A stretch of 64,000 nucleotides of DNA, taken from NCBI GenBank assembly GCA_037893225.1, contig JAZGUH010000145.1, positions 1,240,001 to 1,304,000 on the forward strand, written 5' to 3'. The stretch comes from Hippasteria phrygiana. Its lineage: Eukaryota; Echinodermata; Asteroidea; Valvatida; Goniasteridae. Position 1 is the first letter of the stretch, and every line of letters begins with the position of its first letter. The notes below the pieces were generated by a model, which was not told the DNA's origin, did no database searches, and saw nothing but the letters and a program-made list of their open reading frames with translations. The position numbers were made by a program, and so were the translations under genes. Shown piece after piece: positions 10,951-24,560 of the stretch.

Positions 10951-11290
10951 AGTCCCCTGAAGTCATTTTATGGAGCTTCTGTCTCCCGTCTTTTTTCTGA
11001 ACTAATTTGTTCACATGTTTTGCTTGTTCTTATACGTCTTGTTTACTGCTTGTTCCTTGTGATATTTTAGTTCACCGTTTTGGTTGAAGACAGGGGGGGT
11101 CGTACCCCCTCATGGTAATGCATGGGTAGCGAGGCTACATTGTCTTCGTGTAATGTGCTTGTTTAGTGTTTGTTTTTTGATGTTCAAATGTAGTCAGGGG
11201 TAGGGGGGCTCGAAGCCTCACGTATCTAGGTATAGCGTGGCTATCCTACCCCGGGGACTTTAGAAGTCCCCGAAACTTAAAAATAGGTAT
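10951..11290 (+). other. LINE copy A 3' untranslated region
   Basis: Shared almost base for base with 32,647-32,990. It contains inverted repeats such as GGGGACTT/AAGTCCCC (near 11,253-11,271) and GGGGGTCGTACCCCC (near 11,095). No poly-A or simple-repeat tail is apparent, and the exact end cannot be fixed because both copies share the flanking sequence. Confidence 0.6.
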
Positions 11291-14200
11291 CCGAAACCGT
11301 GCGTAACGTTTCGCTAACTTCCTAATCATGCAGAATCAAGCCTAACAAAGTACGTACATACGCTGCAGATGCCAAATTTCCACACACGTATAGTCTGCAA
11401 CAACAACAAAATCTATCCGTACATGCGAGATTCGCCGTTTAGAGCTGGAAGGACTTACATTGGGTTCACAGCGATTTTTGTTTGGAGCGCCGATATCTTC
11501 TGTTTCCCTGAATATATCAACCAAACACTCACCCAAAATGCAGAGTAGTCATTCATGCAGCGACTGATCCCCTCAAAATGAGAATACGATCAAGTTAAAC
11601 CCGAAAAAACATTTTTCGTGCAACCCGGAGCATGCACAAACGAGCTGTGCATATATATTATGGTAGTGGATTCTTAAACATGACATGGATACATGTTTGC
11701 ATATATCGGCCAGCGGCACTGCGCGCGCCTCGGGGCTCAACGGGTGCCTCTTGGAGTTGGACGTGAAATTCGACTTTTCGTCCGGCTCGTATTTGAACCT
11801 TAGTGTCTGCACCTTAATCCTCGAACTCTACTTGTATCTCAAGTGACGTATCTATCATTTTGGAGGCCGTTGTAAGGGTGAAACCGGATGCTTTTGTTGA
11901 GACTTCAGATACATTTTCAGAAAAACCACACGATCACTGCAGACGACCTTAGACGCTACTATCGGCAGATCACGTCCAAACGTTTAAAAAGGCTATAGAG
12001 GGTCCAATCATGGAGACAGTTCAGTAGGACAGCAACATGTTTCAATTTGGTGGTCCAGATATTCAGGTAAGCATGTCGAAAATTGCGAGATTTTACTTTA
12101 ATATTCCGCACCAGCATGGTTCAGAAGCAGCGAAATCTTGGAAAATAACCAACCCTGCTTGTCTAAATATGTGGCACTACGTGTTTTTTTAAAGATTTAT
12201 CTCTTAAATATTTGTGGAATATGAGATAGAAATTTACATAGTACAAAATATATATATGAACACTCTACATGTACATTACTAAAAGACATTTGTGACCATA
12301 CACTGCCAATAATACATGTAGGCCTGAAGTCAAAACAAATTAACATGTTTTCCTCTATTTAGCAGTGCAAATTCTCCAACAAAAGCCTCAAATTTATGTG
12401 ATTACACAATTCTGAACATGAATGATTGCAGATAAATGCTTTGACATGTTGGACAGACATTTTCAACACAACTTGAAAAAGTTGTTGTTGGGGAGTGAGT
12501 TATGCCCCTATACTAGTCTTGTCTCAGAAAAGTTACAACCCAGTCTGCAAGTATAGGGCCTACATGTAGTACATCTGTACAAATTATAAACCCAACCAGC
12601 TAGTCAGAAACAGCGAAATCTTGGAAATTAACAAACCCTGCTTGTCTAAATATGTGCCACAACCTGTTACTTCAAGATTTATCTCCTAAATATTTGTGGA
12701 AAATAAGACACAAATTTACTGTACATGTATGTGAACACTGTAGTGAAAATTCCCCAACAAAATTACAAAATTCTGTGGAGAGATTTTACTTTAATACCCC
12801 TACCAGCATGGGTCAGAAACACAGAAATCGTGGGAAATAACCAACCCTGTTTGTCTAAGTATGTGGCACAACTTATTTCAAGATTTATTTCCTAAAAATT
12901 TGTGGAAAATGAGACAGAAATTTACATGTACATGTAACCCTGCTTGTCTAAATATGTGCCACAACCTGTTACTTCAAGATTTATCTCCTAAATATTTGTG
13001 GAAAATAAGACACAAATTTACTGTACATGTATGTGAACACTGTAGTGAAAATTCCCCAACAAAATTACAAAATTCTGTGGAGAGATTTTACTTTAATACC
13101 CCTACCAGCATGGGTCAGAAAAACAGAAATCGTGGGAAATAACCAACCCTGTTTGTCTAAGTATGTGGCACAACTTATTTCAAGATTTATTTCCTAAAAA
13201 TTTGTGGAAAATGAGACAGAAATTTACATATGTACATGTAACCCTGCTTGTCTAAATATGTGCCACAACCTGTTACTTCAAGATTTATCTCCTAAATATT
13301 TGTGGAAAATAAGACACAAATTTACTGTACATGTATGTGAACACTGTAGTGAAAATTCCCCAACAAAATTACAAAATTCTGTGGAGAGATTTTACTTTAA
13401 TACCCCTACCAGCATGGGTCAGAAACACCGAAATCGTGGGAAATAACCAACCCTGTTTGTCTAAGTATGTGGCACAACTTATTTCAAGATTTATTTCCTA
13501 AAAATTTGTGGAAAATGAGACAGAAATTTACATATGTACATGTACCTGTATGTAAACACTTGTAGTACATGTACATTAATTTCTGACCAGACACTGCCAA
13601 GAATAATTAGGCTATGTATAGTGAACACAAACTGTTTTCCTCTATTTAGCAGTGAAAATTCCCCAACAAAAGCCTCCAACTAAAAGTTGTGCCATATGAT
13701 GACACGATTATGAAGAGAGATTTTACTTTCAAACCCCCACCAACTGAATAAACTGAAGAGTTTGATGTCTAAAATACAAACATTGTCACGTATAATACTG
13801 CAATATTTTGGCAATGCTTTGCCATGTTGCATATGCATTTTCAACGCAACTTTAAAAAGTTGTTTTCGGGGAGTGAGATATGCCCCTACTTGTCTCAGAG
13901 AAGTTAATTATTATTATTATACACAGCCTAGTCTGTAAGTTGGGCCTGGGGGCATGCATGTATCTGTACAAATTATAAACCCAACCAGCTCACCCTGAAC
14001 CCCAGATAAAAACCCAAAACACAACACATGAATAAAATATAGAAATACACAGGGGACAATTTTTATTGTTCCTTATTTCAGATTTGATGACAGCATGTAC
14101 ATTTGTCAGTGAAGATGACAGTGGATCAAACAGAATTGACCTGCAGTACCTAACTTTTGCCATATCTTAAGAACTTTATTCAACACTTTCTTTAATAAAC

Positions 14201-16134
14201 CACCTTTTGTGTACTTAGACAGCAATATTGAACAAATGGAAGTCAGACTTTTGCAATTGAAATTTACAGTGATATGGTACAAATATGCGATGGGTTTCAC
14301 ATGTAACATTGACACCAGTGTCTATGTTACATGGAAAATCCACAAAAAAATCATATTTTATGCCTCATATTTACTGAAGAGGTCTGATTTTCATATCTTT
14401 TCATTAGAGATGTATATCCTTAACTAGTTCATAAAATGCAGACATGTTCAAGGCAAATCAATGGAAATATGTCAGAAAATGTGTTTTTGTTTCACATGTA
14501 ACACGAACACCATATATTTTTAATTTACGGAATGACCCATAAGCCTATATCTACCAGCTTTCTTAGAAGAGTCGCAAGTTTCATACCCTAATAAGACCTA
14601 CTTATAAGTTTATAAAATTAGTAACAATTAGACAAATTAATACAAGCAGAGAGAATATAATGACATTTTAAGGTACTGGTTTCACGTGTAACAGGACTCC
14701 AAATTTGGAGGAATGTCACACATTTTGACAATTATATCTTCATCGAGTGTGAAAAAACAATCCAAAGAATCCTTTATTGGACTTGTGAAACTACTAATTG
14801 CAAGTGTGCATGAACAACGTATCCAGATCAGGGAAAACTGATAAAGGTAGAAAATGTATATTTTAGGGTTTAAACATTGCCCTTTTTGGCAAAATGTCAC
14901 ACCCAACTTCATGGAATGAACCACATCCATGTAGGTTTAACTCAATACACGTAAGCTCAATGTAATGTGGGCACATAAACATGATATAATTGAAAACAAG
15001 ATTAGAGATGGTAGCTGAATATTAAACCTAATCATGTAAATGATATCTTAACCATAAAAGTCCTCAATTCTTAGTAGATGATTTTTCACACACCCTAGGA
15101 GATTATTAGGGTAATGGTTTGTATGCAATCTGTTTAGACTATCAGAAAATAAATTTTAAAAGAAAACAAAGCAGACAGTACATACCTACATGTTGATATT
15201 TAATGGTAGCCGCATTAAATAGTTTTATTCCACCATGATTGTGTGCAGGGGGGGGGGGGGGTCCTGTTATCAACTTGGATGAGAAATGTGCAGTATGGTG
15301 ATGATGCTGTAACTGATACCACAGAGATTTTAAGACAAACAATTCTTTTAAATATTATATTACTGAAAAGAGTAAATAGAATTAGAAATAGAATGAGGGC
15401 CAATAGTAGTCATGTTAGGTTAACCCTATTGTGGATTTTTGTTGATTGAATTTTTTGGTCATTTTGGAGGACAATTTCAGTTAAAAGTTGTGACCATTAT
15501 TGCTAAATTGCTAATTTTATAATTAAAAATTTGAGCCTAATATATTTCTGATCAATTTGTTATAAATATAAAAATAATGTTATGAGTCATTTAAAATAGT
15601 AACAATAAACAAACACCAATTATTATGGAAAATTAAATGATCAAAACTAAATAAAAACAAATTAAAGCCAGTCGCAGCACTGACAGAAAATTGGGCATTG
15701 CAAATAGCGTCGCCAATGCCGGTTCGCGTGAATCTCTCTACTAACGTGCTAGCTCCATGTGTCTGCTGTATGTGATTTAGCCATTTACTATCTTTCTTCT
15801 TTCTATCCTTTTCTGTCTTCTTTGCTGATGGTAGCTGTTAGTGCCACAGCCATTGTGTACATCTTATAATATATCATCTTATCTTCTTCTTTTTTTATTA
15901 AAGTGGGTGGATCGGATGGCTGTAATGGGAGGAGGGCATTATAAATTAACACTTATTTTCAAAAGCTAACAAATGGTTAGCCCCATATCAGGGGTTTATC
16001 AGTACCATAATACCAAACTTTTCTCTGCAAAATAATATTAAATGTCATGGAAATTTAGTCTTGGAAAGTCATGGAAAGGTCATGGAATTTGGTTTTCAGA
16101 TTTCTGTGGGAACCCTGACTTGATTTTTAATGAT
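11291..16134. repeat. Copy 2 of the duplicated non-coding module
   Basis: Colinear with 1-3,986 and 32,991-38,770. It includes the part between the LINE 3' end and the sequence equivalent to window position 1. It differs by a local triplication (12,635-13,545) and a longer poly-G run (about 15,247-15,261). GGAAA at 16,073-16,077 is a second empty site for the RAG-like insertion. No coding region is supported. Confidence 0.85.
12635..13545. repeat. Local triplication of a ~303-bp segment
   Basis: The phrase 'AATATGTGCCACAACCTG' recurs at about 12,650, 12,953 and 13,257 with near-identical surroundings, giving three tandem units of about 303 bp. Modules 1 and 3 have a single unit at this place (about 1,200-1,500 and 34,320-34,620), so the expansion is specific to copy 2. 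Each unit is itself two diverged halves of about 150 bp. The 62-93 aa open frames that recur with the unit are repeat artefacts. Confidence 0.85.
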
Positions 16135-17261
16135 GGTCATCACATGTCACGTGACGTCATCTTAAAGGCGCATTTTTCGAAGCCATATATCCATGGAAGT
16201 ACAAGTCCGATTAAGTTGATACGTGGTATCTAGATAGGACAGCATGTGTTACAGATGGAAATTGATGTGACGTCAAGATGACGTCATCATACGATTTTAT
16301 AGTAATTGTTAAGTTTTTGAACTTCAAAGTTTCTTTAAGCCATATTTCACCAACAGAACATGCTAAATTCAAATTTTTTTTTGTAATAGCTTTGTTAGCT
16401 CCTATATTCTTTCACATAAATGTGAAAAAGTGTGACGTCATCAAAAATAGGCTTTTTTGAAACACATATAAGGGTAGGTCTGATCGTCATAAAAGTTAGT
16501 GGGTAGGTAGATGGTGCCACTAGCATGTAGAATCCGAGGTGACGTCATGATGACGTCGTCTGTTGATTTTCTATGAATTTTTAAATGTTTCAAATTTCAT
16601 TGTACTCTTTGGAACCTAAGTAAAGTTTCTTAGTCATATATCTCATTAACAGAATATTCGAAATTCGTTTTGTAATAGGTTTGTTAGCCCATACATTCTT
16701 TCATATTAATGTCAAAAAGTGTGACGTCATCATGACGTCCTCAAAATGTGCTTTTTGAAAACATAAGTAAACATATATCCAATAATCATAACAATTGGTG
16801 GGTTGGTAGATGTTGTCGCTAGCATGTGAAATCCGAAGTAATCTTATGATGACGTCATCGGCTGTTTTTCTATGATTTTTTTAATGTTTCTAATTTCATT
16901 GTACATACTCTCAAAATTGTACATTGTCATTGATCAGATTGACTCTAATCTATATACAGGCCAAGAGCACACATTGAGGTGATGTGTTATTGAGGTGATG
17001 TCATGATGACCATCATATGATTTATATATATTTGGCTTTTCCGAAATCCTTCGGAAAAGGCTTTGTTTTTGTTCTGATTTTTTTTTTTTTTCTTTTTCTT
17101 CTTCTTCTTCTTCTTCTTCTTCTTTTAGTTCTGACCAAAATCCCATAGACTTTGTACACGAATTTTGTCGGCGGCACTTTAGGTCTTAAAAAACCTCAGA
17201 ACCTAACCAAACTTACCTCAAACGTAGACCCTAAGCTGAAATTGTATGTCGTAGAGTGACG

Positions 17262-19690
17262 TCATGATGACGTCATCACGTGTCACGTGACGTCATCCTA
17301 AATGTGCGTTTTTCAAGGGCCCATATCTAGAGAACGGTATATCCAATTTCCTTCAAACCTGGTATGTTGGTAGGCTAGCTCGTGTTATAGATGAAAATTG
17401 ACGTGACGTCATGATGACGTCATCATGCGATTTTATAGTAATTTTTAAGTTTTTGAACTTTAAAGTTTCTTAAAGCCATATCTCACCAACAGAACATGCT
17501 AAATTCAAAATTCTTTTTGTAATAGCTTTGTTAGCTCCTATATTCTTTCACATAAATGTGAAAAATGTGTGACGTCATCATGACGTCATCAAAAATATGC
17601 TTTTTTGAAACACATATAAGGGTAGGGACGATCGTCATAAAAATTAGTGTGCAGGTAGATAATGCTACTAGGATGTTAAATCCGAGGTGACGTCATGATG
17701 ACGTCATCGGCTGATTTTCTATGAATTTTTAGTTCTATCCCAAATCCCATAGACTTTGTACACGAATTTTGTACGGGACACTTTGGTCACTAAACAACAT
17801 CAGATCTTAATCAAACTTAACACAAACAGGGACCCTAAGCTGAAAATGTATGCCGAAACGTGACGTCGTGATGACGTCATCACGTGTCATGTGACGTCAT
17901 CTTAAAGGTGCATTTTGGAAGGGCCCATATCTAGAGAACGGTAGGTCCGATTGCCTTCAAACCAGGTATGTTGGTATGGTAGATCGTGTTATAGATGAAA
18001 ATTGAGGTGACGTCATGATGACGTCATCATACGATTTGACAGTAATATTAAAGTTTTTGAACTTCAAAGTTTCTTAAAGCCATATCTCATCAACAGAACA
18101 TGCTAAATTCAAAATTCTTTTTGTAATAGCTTTGTTAGCTCCTATATTCTTTCACATAAATGTGAAAAATGTGTGACGTCATCATGACGTCATCAAAAAT
18201 ATGCTTTTTTGAAACACATATAAGGGTAGGGACGATCGTTAGAAAAATTAGTGTGCAGGTAGATAGTGCTACTAGCATGTTAAATCCGAGGTGACGTCAT
18301 GATGACGTCATCGGCTGATTTTCTATGAATTTTTAGTTCTATCCCAAATCCCATAGACTTTGTACACGAATTTTGTACGGGACACTTTGGTCACTAAACA
18401 ACATCAGATCTTAATCAAACTTAACACAAACAGGGACCCTAAGCTGAAAATGTATGCCAAAACGTGACGTCATGATGACGTCATCACGTGTCATGTGACG
18501 TCATCTTAAAGGTGCATTTTGGAAGGGCCCATATCTAGAGAACGGTAGGTCCGATTGCCTTCAAACCAGGTATGTTGGTATGGTAGATCGTGTTATAGAT
18601 GAAAATTAAGGTGACGTCATGATGACGTCATTATACGATTTTACAGTAATATTAAAGTTTTTGAACTTCAAAGTTTCTTAAAGCCATATCTCATCAACAG
18701 AACATGCTAAATTCAAAATTCTTTTTGTAATAGCTTTGTTAGCTCCTATATTCTTTCACATAAATGTGAAAAATGTGTGACGTCATCATGACGTCATCAA
18801 AAATATGCTTTTTTGAAACACATATAAGGGTAGGGACGATCGTTATAAAAATTAGTGTGCAGGTAGATAGTGCTACTAGCATGTTAAATCCGAGGTGACG
18901 TCATGATGACGTCATCGGCTGATTTTCTATGATTATTTTAGTTCTATCCCAAATCCCATAGACTTTGTACACGAATTTTGTACGGGACACTTTGGTCACT
19001 AAGCAACATCAGATCTTAATCAGGCTTAACACAAACAGAGACCCTAAGCTGAAAATGTATGCCAAAACGTGACGTCATGATGACGTCATCACGTGTCATG
19101 TGACGTCATCTTAAAGGTGCATTTTTCAAGGGCCCATATCTAGAGAACGGTAGGTCCGATTGCCTTCAAACGAGGTATGTTGGTATGGTAGCTCGTGTTA
19201 TAGATGAAAATTGAGGTGACGTCATGATGACGTCATCATACGATTTTACAGTAATATTAAAGTTTTTGAACTTCAAAGTTTCTTAAAGCCATATCTCATC
19301 AACAGAACATGCTAAATTCAAAATTCTTTTTGTAATAGCTTTGTTAGCTCCTATATTCTTTCACATAAATGTGAAAAATGTGTGACGTCATCATGACGTC
19401 ATCAAAAATATGCTTTTTTGAAACACATATAAGGGTAGGGACGATCGTCATAAAAATTAGTGTGTAGGTAGATAGTGCTACTAGCATGTTAAATCCGAGG
19501 TGACGTCATGATGACGTCATCGGCTGATTTTCTATGATTATTTTAGTTCTATCCCAAATCTCATAGACTTTGTACACGAATTTTGTACGGGACACTTTGG
19601 TCACTAAACAACATCAGATCTTAATCAGGCTTAACACAAACAGAGACCCTAAGCTGAAAATGTATGCCGAAACGTGACGTCATGATGACG
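17262..19690. repeat. Four tandem ~605-bp satellite units
   Basis: The marker around 'ACGTGACGTCATGATGACG' after 'TGTATGCC' recurs at about 17,858, 18,461, 19,068 and 19,671, a spacing of about 605 bp. Each unit carries four copies of two TGACGTCA palindromes separated by TGA or its complement, spaced about 120-170 bp, plus the phrase 'GGGCCCATATCTAGAGAACG'. Neighbouring units are nearly identical, which implies recent homogenisation. Confidence 0.9.
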
Positions 19691-19915
19691 TCATCACGTG
19701 TCATGTAACATGAACTTAAAGGTCAAGTATGGAGTACGAAATGTGAATCATAAAATAATCTCAGATCTTAAACATAGCAAAGACATAGACCTTCTGATAA
19801 TTTATGTTAAAGAAAAAAAGAAAACGGAAAAGCCATGCGTATGTTTACAACAGACGCAAAATTTTCGGCTTTTCCGCTACAGCAGCAAAGCCTTGGTTTT
19901 TGTTCTGTTCGCGCG

Positions 19916-20325
19916 ATTGTGTAGTTTAGTACACTTTCGCCCAGGCATGAACACAATCTACTTGAAAATTGTTCGTTTTGCCACATTCAGAACAAAGGGC
20001 CACGTCCAAGAACATCTCCAGGTTTTTTTTTGAATGAAATCGTTAGCTCAGAGGTCAAAAACACATGATTGCACAATACCCAGCTTCACACGGATATATA
20101 ACTGGTGGGAGAGTAGGAGCTGGTTCGAAATTGACCGAGCCAAAACATGACACAACGGGTGGAAAATCATATTTTCCGCCTTAAAAAACCTTTCCAAATC
20201 ACAAAAGCACGTGTCATTGGGATTCAGAGAAGTCTACTTTAGTGACAAAAAAGGCTTTTGGAATAATCAAATACTCCAGGAGCTAACATGAACACAATTA
20301 ATACACAAATCCTAAACTACACAAT
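19916..20325. mobile_element. Small inverted-repeat (MITE-like) element
   Basis: ATTGTGTAGTTTAG at 19,916-19,929 is repeated in inverted orientation at 20,312-20,325. The interior has no coding potential and is unlike the surrounding satellite. The same structure is at 53,458-53,867. A target duplication is not clear. Confidence 0.4.
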
Positions 20326-20903
20326 ACCCACTTTTTTGGTTTCTTCTTAAACACGAATTTTGTCTACGGCACTTTAGTCACTAAACAACATCAGATCTTA
20401 TTCAAACTTAATACAAACATAGACCCTAATCTGAAATTGTGTGCCGAAAAGTGACATCATGATGACGTCATTATGTGTCACGTGATGTCATCTTAAAGGC
20501 GCATTTTTCAAGGCCCATATCAAGAGAACCGTAAGTCCAATTGCATTCAAACCTGGTATGTTGCTAGACAAGTACGTTATAAATAAAAATTGAGGTGACG
20601 TCATAATGACGTCATCATATGATTTTTATAGTAATTTCAAAGTTTTAACGTTAAAGATTCTTAAAACCATATCTCATCAACAGAACATATGTTAAATTCA
20701 AAATTCTTTTTGTAATAGCTTTGTTAGCTCGTACATTCTTTTATATAAATGCGTAAAATTTCTGAGGTCATAATGACGTCATCAAAGGCATGATTTCTTG
20801 AAAGACATATAAGGGTAGACCATGTCTAATCGTCATGAAACTTGGTGGTTAGGTAGATTTGTCACTAGTTTACAAAATTCGAAATAACATCATAAAAAGA
20901 TAT

Positions 20904-20940
20904 GGAAAAGCCCTATGTTCTTAAAAACATAGACCTCTAG
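20904..20940 (+). mobile_element. Helitron-like 3' terminus
   Basis: GGAAAAGCC, then a perfect hairpin CTATGTT/AACATAG, the spacer ACCT and CTAG before T. The same sequence closes the satellite at 54,445-54,481. Confidence 0.6.
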
Positions 20941-22900
20941 TTTCTTCTTTTAGTTCTGACCAAAATCCCATAGACTTTGCACACGATTTTTGTCGGCGGC
21001 ACTTTAGGTCTTAAAAAACCTAAGATCATAACCAAACTTACCTCAAACATAGACCCTAAGCTGAAATTGTATGTCGAAGAGTGACGTCATGATGACGTCA
21101 TCACGTGTCACGTGACGTCACCCTAAAGGTGCGTTTTTCAAGGGCCCATATATAGAGAACGGTAGGTCCGATTTCCTTCAAACCTGGTATGTTGGTAGGC
21201 TAGCTCGTGTTATAGATGAAAATTGAGGTGACGTCATGATGACGTCATCATACGATTTTATAGTAATTTTTAAGTTTTTGAACTTTAAAGTTTCTTAAAG
21301 CCATATCTCACCAACAGAACATGCTAAATTCAAAATTCTTTTTGTAATAGCTTTGTTAGCTCCTATATTCTTTCACATAAATGTGGAAAATGTGTGACGT
21401 CATCATGACGTCATCAAAAATATGCTTTTTTGAAACACATATAAGGGTAGGGACGATCGTCATAAAAATTAGTGGGTAGGTAGATAGTGCTACTAGCATG
21501 TAAAATCCGAGGTGACGTCATGATGACGTCATCGGCTGATTTTCTATGATTATTTTAGTTCTATCCCAAATCCCATAGACTTTGTACACGAATTTTGTAC
21601 GGGACACTTTGGTCACTAAACAACATCAGATCTTAATCAAACTTAACACAAACAGAGACCCTAAGCTGAAAATGTATGCCGAAATGTGACGTCACGATGA
21701 CGTCATCACGTGTCATGTGACGTCATCTTAAAGGTGCATTTTTCAAGGGCCCATATCTAGAGAACGGTAGGTCCGATTGCCTTCAAACGAGGTATGTTGG
21801 TATGGTGCTCGTGTTATAGATGAAAATTGAGGTGACGTCATGATGACGTCATCATACAGTTTTTTTTTCTATTTTAAAGTTTTTGAACACTAAAGTTTCT
21901 TAAAACCATATCTCATCAACAGAACATGCTAAATTCAAAATTCTTTTTGTAATAGATTTGTTAGCTCCTATATTCTTTCACATAAATGTGAAAAATGTGT
22001 GACGTCATCATGCCGTCATCAAAAATATGCTTTTTTGAAACACATATAAGGGTAGGGACGATCGTCATAAAAATTTGTGTGCAGGTAGATAGTGCTACTA
22101 GCATGTTAAATCCGAGGTGACGTCATGATGACGTCATCGGCTGATTTTCTATGATTATTTTAGTTATATCCCAAATCCCATAGACTTTGTACACGAATTT
22201 TGTAAGAGCCACTTTGGTCACTAAACAACATCAGATCTTAATCAAACTTAACACAAACAGAGACCCTAAGCTGAAAATGTATGCCGAAACGTGACGTCAC
22301 GATGACGTCATCACGTGTCATGTGACGTCATCTTAAAGGTGCATTTTTCAAGGGCCCATATCTAGAGAACGGTACGTCCGATTGCCTTCAAACCAGGTAT
22401 GTTGGTACGGTAGCTCGTGTTATAGATGAAAATTGAGGTGACGTCATGATGACGTCATCATACTATTTTACAGTAATATTAAAGTTGTTGAACACTAAAG
22501 TTTCCTAAAGCCATATCTCATCAACAAAACACGCTAAATTCAAAATTCTTTTTGTAATAGCTTTGTTAGCTCCTATATTCTTTCACATAAATGTGAAAAA
22601 TGTGTGACGTCATCATGACGCCATCAAAAATATGCTTTTTTGAAACACATATAAGGGTAGGGACGATCGTCATAAAAATTACTGTGCAGGTAGATAGTGC
22701 TACTAGCATGTAAAATCCGAGGTGACGTCATAATGACGTCATCGGCTGATTTTCTATGATTTTTTTAGTTATATCCCAAATCCCATAGACTTTGTACACG
22801 AATTTTGTAAGAGCCACTTTGGTCACTAAACAACATCAGATCTTAATCAAACTTAACACAAACAGAGACCCTAAGCTGAAATTGTATGTCGAAGAGTGAC
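20941..22900. repeat. Three tandem ~605-bp satellite units
   Basis: Same family as 17,262-19,690, with markers near 21,083, 21,684 and 22,289. Individual dyads carry point changes, for example one CGTCA replaced by CCGTCA near 22,013 and one truncated dyad near 22,903. Confidence 0.85.
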
Positions 22901-23317
22901 GTCATGATATCATCACGTGTCACGTGACGTCATCTTAAAGGTGCGTTTTTCAAGGGCCCATATCTAGAGAACGGTAGGTCCGATTGCCTTCAAACCTGGT
23001 ATGTTGCTAGTGTATCTCGTGTTATAGATGAACATTTAGGTGCCATCATGATAACGTCATCAACTGATTTTCTATGAATTTTTAAATATTTAACATATTA
23101 TTATATATTACTGTCATTGATCAGATTGACTCCAATCTCGACACAGGCCAACACCATGTATAAGTACTATCCTTATAATGTCATCATAGGTCAAGTAATA
23201 TAAACTTAAAGGTCAACTTTCAAGTAAGAAATCTAGATCATGAAATAATCTCAGATCTTAGAAAACTCAGCGAAAACAAAACCCTTAACAACTTTAATGC
23301 TGATTAAAAAAAAACCA

Positions 23318-23363
23318 GGAAAAGCCATGCGTCTGTTGACCTCAACAGACGCTTAACCTCTAG
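23318..23363 (+). mobile_element. Helitron-like 3' terminus
   Basis: GGAAAAGCC, then a perfect hairpin GCGTCTGTTG/CAACAGACGC, the spacer TTAACCT and CTAG before T, followed by a TTC microsatellite. This is the clearest example; an identical one is at 51,865-51,910. Confidence 0.6.
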
Positions 23364-23519
23364 TTTTTTCTTCTTCTTCTTCTTCTTCTTCTTCTTCTTC
23401 TTCTTTTAGTTCTGACCAAAATCCCATAGACTTTGTACACGAATTTTGTCGGCGGCACTTTAGGTCTTAAAAAACCTCAGAACCTAACCAAACTTACCTC
23501 AAACATAGACCCTAAACTG

Positions 23520-24560
23520 AAATTGTATGTCGTAGAGTGACGTCATGATGACGTCATCAAGTGATTTTTTATGAATTTTTGAATTTTATAAATCGTAACC
23601 TTCTTTTCAATATATCTAGCGAACAAAACAAGATATTTTCAAAATTCTTTTTGTTATAGCTTTGGTATGTCTCAAAGATATGTCTTAAAAGGGAAAAATT
23701 GTGTGACGTCATGATGACGTTATCAAAAATGTGTTTTTTTTGTTAACGCATGTAAGGGTCAATCCGATTACAAAAATGTATATATTGAATTTTCCTGTAC
23801 CCAATTCCAAAATTTCATGATCGTGGCTCACTCAAGTAAGAAATGACAGCCATTTCAAAATTTAGACCAAATTCAATATAACACAAAGGAATTCTGGGAC
23901 GGGCTGATAACCATTGCTATTATGAGCTTGCTGTTTATAAAAGGGGTTGATTTCTAGTCTTTTTTCAAGTCGCTGAATTTTTGAAGTTTTAAAATCGTAA
24001 CATTCTTTTCAATATATCTAGCGAACAAAACAAGATATTTTCAAAATTATTTTTGTTACAGCTTTGGTATGTCTCAAAGATATGCCCTAAATGGCGAAAA
24101 TTGTGTGACGTCATGATGACGTCATCAACAAATCTTTTTTTTTTAACGCATGTAAGGGTCAATCCGATTACAAAAATGTATACATTGTATTTTTCTGTAC
24201 CCAATTCCAAAATTTCATGATCGTGGCTCACCCAAGTAAGAAATAACAGCCATTTCAAAATTTAGACCAAATTCAATATAACACAAAGGAATTCTGGGAA
24301 GGGCAGATAACCATGGCTTAAATGTGCATGCTGTTTATAAAAAGAATTGATTTGTAGTCTTTTTTCAAGTCGGTGAATTTTTAAATTTTTTAAATCGCAA
24401 CATTCTTTTCAATATATCTAGCGAACAAAACAAGATATTTTCAAAAATCTTTTTGTTATAGCTTTGGTATGTCTCAAAGATATGCCCTAAAAAGCGAAAA
24501 TTGTGTGACGTCATGATGACGTAATAAAAAAAAATGTTTTTCAAGTCGCTAGAACATTGC
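23520..24560. repeat. 401-bp-family satellite units (about 2.5 copies)
   Basis: The unit is marked by 'CAATATATCTAGCGAACAAA' (about 23,610, 24,010 and 24,412), one TGACGTCA dyad, 'AAGGAATTCTGGGA' and 'TTTTTTCAAGTCGCT'. The same family forms the 45,380-47,900 array and the 5' flank of both LINE copies. Confidence 0.85.

Larger units (their letters stand above)
5365..11290 (+). mobile_element. Full-length Tx1-like non-LTR retrotransposon, copy A (intact ORFs)
   Basis: The 5' end is inferred from the break in similarity to the 401-bp satellite unit after 'CAAGTCGCT' (for example the empty unit near 45,770). The element has a structured 5' leader, ORF1 (6,046-7,473), a 24-bp gap, ORF2 (7,498-10,950) and a roughly 340-bp 3' region with small stem-loops. 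There is no LTR. ORF1 with three CCHC knuckles and ORF2 with an APE-type endonuclease before the reverse transcriptase fit the L1 superfamily, and the ORF1 style and RT sequence look most like the Tx1 group (recognition from memory). The 3' limit is approximate because the flanking DNA is duplicated with the element. Both ORFs are open, so this copy could in principle be active. Confidence 0.9.
19691..20940. repeat. 1.25-kb segment duplicated at 53,233-54,481
   Basis: Nearly identical over its full length to the end of S3, including an identical 111-codon open frame that I do not consider a gene. Both copies finish with the same Helitron-like hairpin and CTAG. It contains an embedded inverted-repeat element (19,916-20,325) and a CGGAAAAGCC / GGCTTTTCCG foldback at about 19,826-19,876. 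Confidence 0.85.

Noticed and set aside
17262..19690. TGACGTCA sites as promoters of nearby genes
   Set aside because: They are satellite components with no adjacent gene. A regulatory role is untested, so they are not listed as promoters.
19698..20033. 111-codon open frame, repeated identically at 53,240-53,575
   Set aside because: Identity reflects the recent 1.25-kb block duplication. The frame crosses satellite, a foldback and a MITE-like insert, and shows no domain.
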